Of a stretch of 8,007 nt of DNA, positions 5,579 through 8,007 are shown in pieces (the stretch's first letter is position 1; every line of letters begins with the position of its first letter). A program made the position numbers and the translations under genes. Under the pieces are notes generated by a model. The model searched no databases. It was not told the DNA's origin and saw only the letters and a program-made list of their open reading frames with translations. The DNA is from a bacterium (lineage in GTDB: Bacteria > 4484-113 > JALSIF01): assembly GCA_026981635.1 (NCBI GenBank), contig JALSIF010000307.1, positions 1 to 8,007 on the forward strand, read 5' to 3'.

Positions 5579-6700
5579 CTAGAGGTTGCCGCGCCGGGCC
5601 TGCTCCCGCTCAATGGCCTCAAACAGGGCCTTGAAGTTGCCCTTGCCGAAGCCTCTGGCTCCCTTTCGCTGGATCACCTCGTAGAAGAGGGTGGGCCGGT
5701 CCTGCACCGGTCGGGTGAAGATCTGCAGCAGGTAGCCCTCGTCGTCCCGGTCCACCAGAATGCCCAGCCGCTCAAGGTCGGCGATGGCCTCGTCTATCTT
5801 GCCCACCCGGTTGGGCAGCTCCTCGTAGTAGGCGTGGGGGACCCTGAGGAACTCCACCCCCCGCTCGCGAAGCTCTGAGACGGTGGCCACGATGTCGTTG
5901 GTGAGCATGGCGATGTGCTGGACGCCGGGACCGTAGTAGTAGTCCAGGTATTCCTGGATCTGGCTCTTTCTGCGACCCTGGGCGGGCTCGTTGATGGGGA
6001 ACTTGATCTTCCCCTGGCCGTCGCTCATCACCTTGCTCATCAGGGCGGAGTATTCGGTGGAGATGTCCTTGTCGTCAAAGTGGATGTAGAGGCTAAAGCC
6101 CATCACCTTGGCGTAGAAGTCCACCCAGTAGTTCATCTTGCCCAGCTCAACGTTTCCCACCACGTGGTCAATGCCCCTCAGGCCCACGCCACCGCCCGGC
6201 TTGTTTACCTCCACAAAGCCGGGCAGGAAGGGGCCCCGGTAGTCGCCCCGCTCCACGAAGGTGTGGATGGTGTCGCCGTAGGTGGCGATGGAGGCAAGCT
6301 TCACTGTGCCGTTTTCGTCCTCCACCGTATGGGGCTCGCGCACCGGGGTGGCGCCCCGCTTTACCGTCTCCTCAAAGCTCATCTCCGCATCGTCCACCAG
6401 GAAGGCGACGTCCTTTACCCCGTCGCCGTGGAGGCGGATGTGGTCGGCCATCTCTCCCTCCGGCCCGTAGGGGGTAGACAGCACGAAGCGGATGGCGCCC
6501 TGCTCAAGGACGTAGCTGGCGTAGTCGCGGTTGCCCGTCTCCAGGCCGGAGTAGGCCACCAAGTCAAAGCCGAAGCAGTGGCGGTAGTATTCGGCCGCCT
6601 GGCGGGCGTTGCCCACCCAGAAGTGGATGTGGTCGATGCGGCGGATGGGCAGAAAGTCAACCTCCTGGCCCTCGGTGAGGGGTGCGGTCTTAACCTCCAT
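5579..6700 (-). CDS. hpd: 4-hydroxyphenylpyruvate dioxygenase
   Basis: A non-haem Fe(II) dioxygenase that converts 4-hydroxyphenylpyruvate and O2 to homogentisate and CO2, the second step of tyrosine degradation. The 373-residue protein has two vicinal-oxygen-chelate domains (about 18-160 and 174-350). Iron ligands are visible as H179 in GIDHVVGN, H262 in GVQHIAM and E341 in [11 protein letters not shown]. Other conserved blocks are PINEPA (235-240), [13 protein letters not shown] (245-257) and the C-terminal gating helix [15 protein letters not shown] (350-364), which is a hallmark of this enzyme. Length matches bacterial HPD (about 350-380). Hydroxymandelate synthase is the nearest alternative, but the sequence and the adjacent FAH-family gene favour HPD. 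The ATG at 6700 has an excellent GGGAGGT at 6715-6709, 8 nt upstream. Upstream is an AT-rich repeat-containing leader that suggests regulated transcription. Confidence 0.96.
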   Translation of the reverse strand: MEVKTAPLTEGQEVDFLPIRRIDHIHFWVGNARQAAEYYRHCFGFDLVAYSGLETGNRDYASYVLEQGAIRFVLSTPYGPEGEMADHIRLHGDGVKDVAFLVDDAEMSFEETVKRGATPVREPHTVEDENGTVKLASIATYGDTIHTFVERGDYRGPFLPGFVEVNKPGGGVGLRGIDHVVGNVELGKMNYWVDFYAKVMGFSLYIHFDDKDISTEYSALMSKVMSDGQGKIKFPINEPAQGRRKSQIQEYLDYYYGPGVQHIAMLTNDIVATVSELRERGVEFLRVPHAYYEELPNRVGKIDEAIADLERLGILVDRDDEGYLLQIFTRPVQDRPTLFYEVIQRKGARGFGKGNFKALFEAIEREQARRGNL

Positions 6701-6708
6701 CCCTGATT

Positions 6709-6715
6709 ACCTCCC
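6709..6715 (-). promoter_or_regulatory. Strong Shine-Dalgarno of hpd
   Basis: GGGAGGT on the minus strand lies 8 nt before the hpd ATG. It is the best ribosome binding site in the window and fixes the start. Confidence 0.75.
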
Positions 6716-6737
6716 TTGGCAAATGTGATCTGGACTA

Positions 6738-6758
6738 AGTTTACCAGAGCTCTAAACT
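6738..6758. repeat. 21-bp inverted repeat over the hpd -10 region (candidate operator)
   Basis: AGTTTA (6738-6743) and TAAACT (6753-6758) are perfect inverted half-sites with 9 bp between them. The left arm coincides with the candidate -10 box, so a dimeric protein bound here would block the promoter. The separation of the arms is about one and a half helical turns centre to centre. The regulator is unknown. Confidence 0.4.
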
Positions 6759-6765
6759 ATCTAAA
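6738..6765 (-). promoter_or_regulatory. Candidate hpd promoter (extended -10)
   Basis: On the minus strand TTTAGA (6765-6760) and TAAACT (6743-6738) are separated by 16 nt. TGG at 6746-6744 forms a TGn extended -10 motif. Each hexamer matches the vegetative consensus at four of six positions. Initiation near 6731 gives a leader of about 30 nt holding the GGGAGGT site. The region is strikingly AT-rich compared with its neighbours. Confidence 0.45.
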
Positions 6766-6789
6766 CACGCAGGAGATTAGGTTAGATAG
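6757..6789. repeat. 33-bp inverted repeat upstream of the hpd promoter (second candidate operator)
   Basis: CTATCTAA (6757-6764) and TTAGATAG (6782-6789) are perfect 8-bp inverted arms separated by 17 bp. The left arm overlaps the candidate -35 box and the end of the 21-bp repeat. Low GC and the long loop argue against a transcription terminator for the carboxypeptidase gene. Nearby TCTAAAC occurs twice as a direct repeat (6751-6757 and 6760-6766). Confidence 0.4.
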
Positions 6790-6809
6790 CTAGGGAAGGT
6801 TGTGTTCTC

Positions 6810-7607
6810 TTACTTGGTCTTGACTGAAAAGCCCAGCAGGTTGGCTAGGGTGAGGATGTCTTTTATGCCCTGGCGGCGGGTGGGGGAGCCGAGGGAGATG
6901 ATGTAGTAGCGGCGGCTGCCGCTGCCCAGCTCAATCAGGTAGCAGCGCCCCGCCTCCCTGGTCCAGCCGGTCTTGAACCCGCCAAGCTGGGGGATCAGCC
7001 GGCGCAGGCGGCTCAGGGTATGGGGGTAGCGTCTGCCTCCCAGCTCCACCTCGGCCTGGCGGCTGATGGCCACCAGCTCGGGGTGGCGCAGGAACTCCTG
7101 CAGCAGGATGAGCAGGTCGCTGGCGGTGGAATAGGCCTCGCCGTCGGCGGGAAGGCCGGAGGGGTTTACAAAGTGGGTCCGGCTCATGCCCAGGCGCTCT
7201 GCCCTGCGGTTCATCAGCTCGGCGAAGCGGTCCACCTGCCCGGAGATGAGCCGAGCCACCACCCGGGCGGCCTGGTTGCTGGAGGCAATGAGCATTAGCT
7301 CTATCAGCTTTCTACCAGTTAGATGGCTTACCCCCAGCGCCCTACTCTCCTCCTCGGTTAGGGGATAGAGCTCGTCCAGCTTCAGGTAGTCGGCGGCAAT
7401 GAGGGCGGTCATCAGCTTGGTTAGACTGGCGATGGGCAGGGGGCGGTCGGCCTGGTAGGCGATGAGGGGGCGCATGCTCCTGGCCTCCACCACCAGCAGG
7501 GCCCGCTGGCTGCCGTAGGCAAACTCGCTTCGGGCCGCGGTGGGGGCCAGGGTAAGCAGCGCGGCGGCAAGGAGAAGGGCTGCTTTATGCAGGGGATGCC
7601 TGCCCAT
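6810..7607 (-). CDS. D-alanyl-D-alanine carboxypeptidase family protein (secreted, short form)
   Basis: A serine-type penicillin-binding protein of peptidase family S11 that trims the terminal D-Ala of peptidoglycan peptides or cleaves cross-links outside the membrane. The 265-residue protein begins with a signal peptide (positive MGRHPLHK, hydrophobic core about 9-20, likely cleavage after the Ala/Ser stretch near 25-27). It has all three active-site motifs: SLTK (S61, K64), SSN (109-111) and KTG (212-214) in FKTGWTREAGRC. FVNPSGL (146-152) is also typical. It ends soon after the catalytic domain, without the C-terminal beta domain and membrane-anchoring helix of PBP5/DacA (about 380-400 residues). 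It is therefore closer in size to PBP7-like endopeptidases and is probably soluble or loosely held. The start ATG at 7607 is the only one fitting the signal peptide and has no Shine-Dalgarno. Confidence 0.92.
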   Translation of the reverse strand: MGRHPLHKAALLLAAALLTLAPTAARSEFAYGSQRALLVVEARSMRPLIAYQADRPLPIASLTKLMTALIAADYLKLDELYPLTEEESRALGVSHLTGRKLIELMLIASSNQAARVVARLISGQVDRFAELMNRRAERLGMSRTHFVNPSGLPADGEAYSTASDLLILLQEFLRHPELVAISRQAEVELGGRRYPHTLSRLRRLIPQLGGFKTGWTREAGRCYLIELGSGSRRYYIISLGSPTRRQGIKDILTLANLLGFSVKTK

Positions 7608-7616
7608 GGGGCGGGA

Positions 7617-7622
7617 ATTATA
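7617..7622 (-). promoter_or_regulatory. TATAAT -10 box of the carboxypeptidase gene, implying a leaderless mRNA
   Basis: A perfect TATAAT on the minus strand ends 9 nt before the ATG at 7607. Initiation about 7 nt downstream would start the mRNA two or three bases before the start codon. The interval (TCCCGCCCC) has no Shine-Dalgarno. The -35 position at a 17-nt spacer (TGCCCT, 7645-7640) is poor and lies across the end of the preceding methyltransferase gene. Confidence 0.5.
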
Positions 7623-7637
7623 GAGGCGAAGGAGAAG

Positions 7638-8007
7638 CTAGGGCAGGCGCACCACTGCCAGGTCCTGGTGGCGGTTTAGGCCCCGGGGGAGGTAGAGGAC
7701 CACCTCCCCCACCTGGCTGAGCAGGCGCCTGGCTTCCTCCTCGGTGTAGAGGGCGGTCTGGTACCAGGGGGGGAAGAGGCCCGCCCACTCGCCGCCGGGG
7801 TGGAAGAGGTAGCCCTGGGCGGCAAGCCTTTGGGCAAGCGCGGGGGAGATGCGGGCGGCGGCGTGGGGGCCCATCAGGGTGACCACCAGAATGCCGCCCG
7901 GCTTTACCACCCGGGCAAGCTCGGAGAGCCACTCCCTGGCCATCTCCCGGCTGAGGTGGGTAAAGACCGAGAGGGCCACCGCCAGGTGGAAGCTTTGGGG
8001 AGGGAAG
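7638..8007 (-). CDS. Class I SAM-dependent methyltransferase, C-terminal part (N-terminus beyond window)
   Basis: The minus frame is open from the right edge to the TAG at 7638-7640, giving 122 visible residues. FHLAVALSVFTHL, near the start of the visible part, is the post-motif segment usually written FDxxxxxSVFTHL. It is followed by WLSELARVVKPGGILVVTLMG, the strand 5 region of methyltransferase domains of the Methyltransf_11/25 type. The glycine-rich SAM-binding motif I would lie further upstream, outside the window. The frame stays open to the edge, and an internal GTG at 7979 is not the real start because the conserved domain continues upstream of it. Substrate is unknown; this subgroup often sits in cell-surface or glycan gene clusters. 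The stop lies 30 bp before the carboxypeptidase ATG on the same strand. Confidence 0.82.
   Translation of the reverse strand, partial: FPPQSFHLAVALSVFTHLSREMAREWLSELARVVKPGGILVVTLMGPHAAARISPALAQRLAAQGYLFHPGGEWAGLFPPWYQTALYTEEEARRLLSQVGEVVLYLPRGLNRHQDLAVVRLP

Noticed and set aside
5915-6706. 263-codon plus-strand open frame antisense to hpd
   Set aside because: hpd is certain on the opposite strand with all iron ligands. The antisense product is rich in Val, His and Leu and has no domain pattern.
6757-6789. Inverted repeat as a transcription terminator of the carboxypeptidase gene
   Set aside because: The stem is AT-rich, the loop is 17 nt and no T-run follows on the minus strand. Its position over a candidate promoter fits an operator better.
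1-8007. CRISPR arrays, tRNA/rRNA genes, insertion sequences
   Set aside because: I saw no spaced identical repeats, no tRNA-like or rRNA-like segments and no transposase-like frame.

Overview
The window is GC-rich throughout and packed with genes. Bias towards G or C at third codon positions produces many long antisense open frames, which I treat as shadows. The content points to a free-living, aerobic bacterium of the high-GC Gram-positive kind: a SigB/SigF-type alternative sigma factor with an RsbW-like partner, two genes that look leaderless, and homogentisate-type tyrosine catabolism. Actinomycetota or a deep-branching thermophilic Bacillota lineage would fit. This is inference; nothing here fixes the taxon.

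Left part (1-2721, all minus strand). Read in the direction of transcription, the order is an XRE-type repressor with a degenerate LexA/S24-like C-terminal domain, an RsbW-like anti-sigma factor, a SigB/SigF-family sigma factor, and an AI-2E-family membrane protein cut by the left edge. Upstream of the anti-sigma gene is a good match to a SigB/SigF promoter (GTTTTA-N14-GGGTAG), which suggests the sigma factor drives its own operon. The sigma and AI-2E genes overlap as TGATG, next to a hairpin that would hide the AI-2E ribosome binding site. Both putative sensors look catalytically altered. The anti-sigma factor lacks most of the ATP-binding motifs, and the repressor lacks the Ser and Lys of the self-cleavage dyad. 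No RsbV-type antagonist is visible.

Middle (2722-4413, plus strand). A bifunctional NAD(P)H-hydrate epimerase/dehydratase (nnr) is transcribed divergently from the repressor. It converges on the next gene with only 3 bp between the stop codons.

Right part (4417-6809, minus strand). 4-Hydroxyphenylpyruvate dioxygenase (hpd) is followed by a fumarylacetoacetase-family hydrolase, which are two steps of tyrosine degradation through homogentisate. Homogentisate dioxygenase and maleylacetoacetate isomerase are not in the window. The hpd leader is an unusually AT-rich island with a plausible extended -10 promoter embedded in overlapping inverted and direct repeats, so it is probably a regulated promoter.

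Right edge (6810-8007, minus strand). A short secreted D-alanyl-D-alanine carboxypeptidase-type enzyme has a perfect TATAAT only 9 nt before its ATG and no Shine-Dalgarno sequence. Before it is the C-terminal part of a SAM-dependent methyltransferase cut by the window edge.
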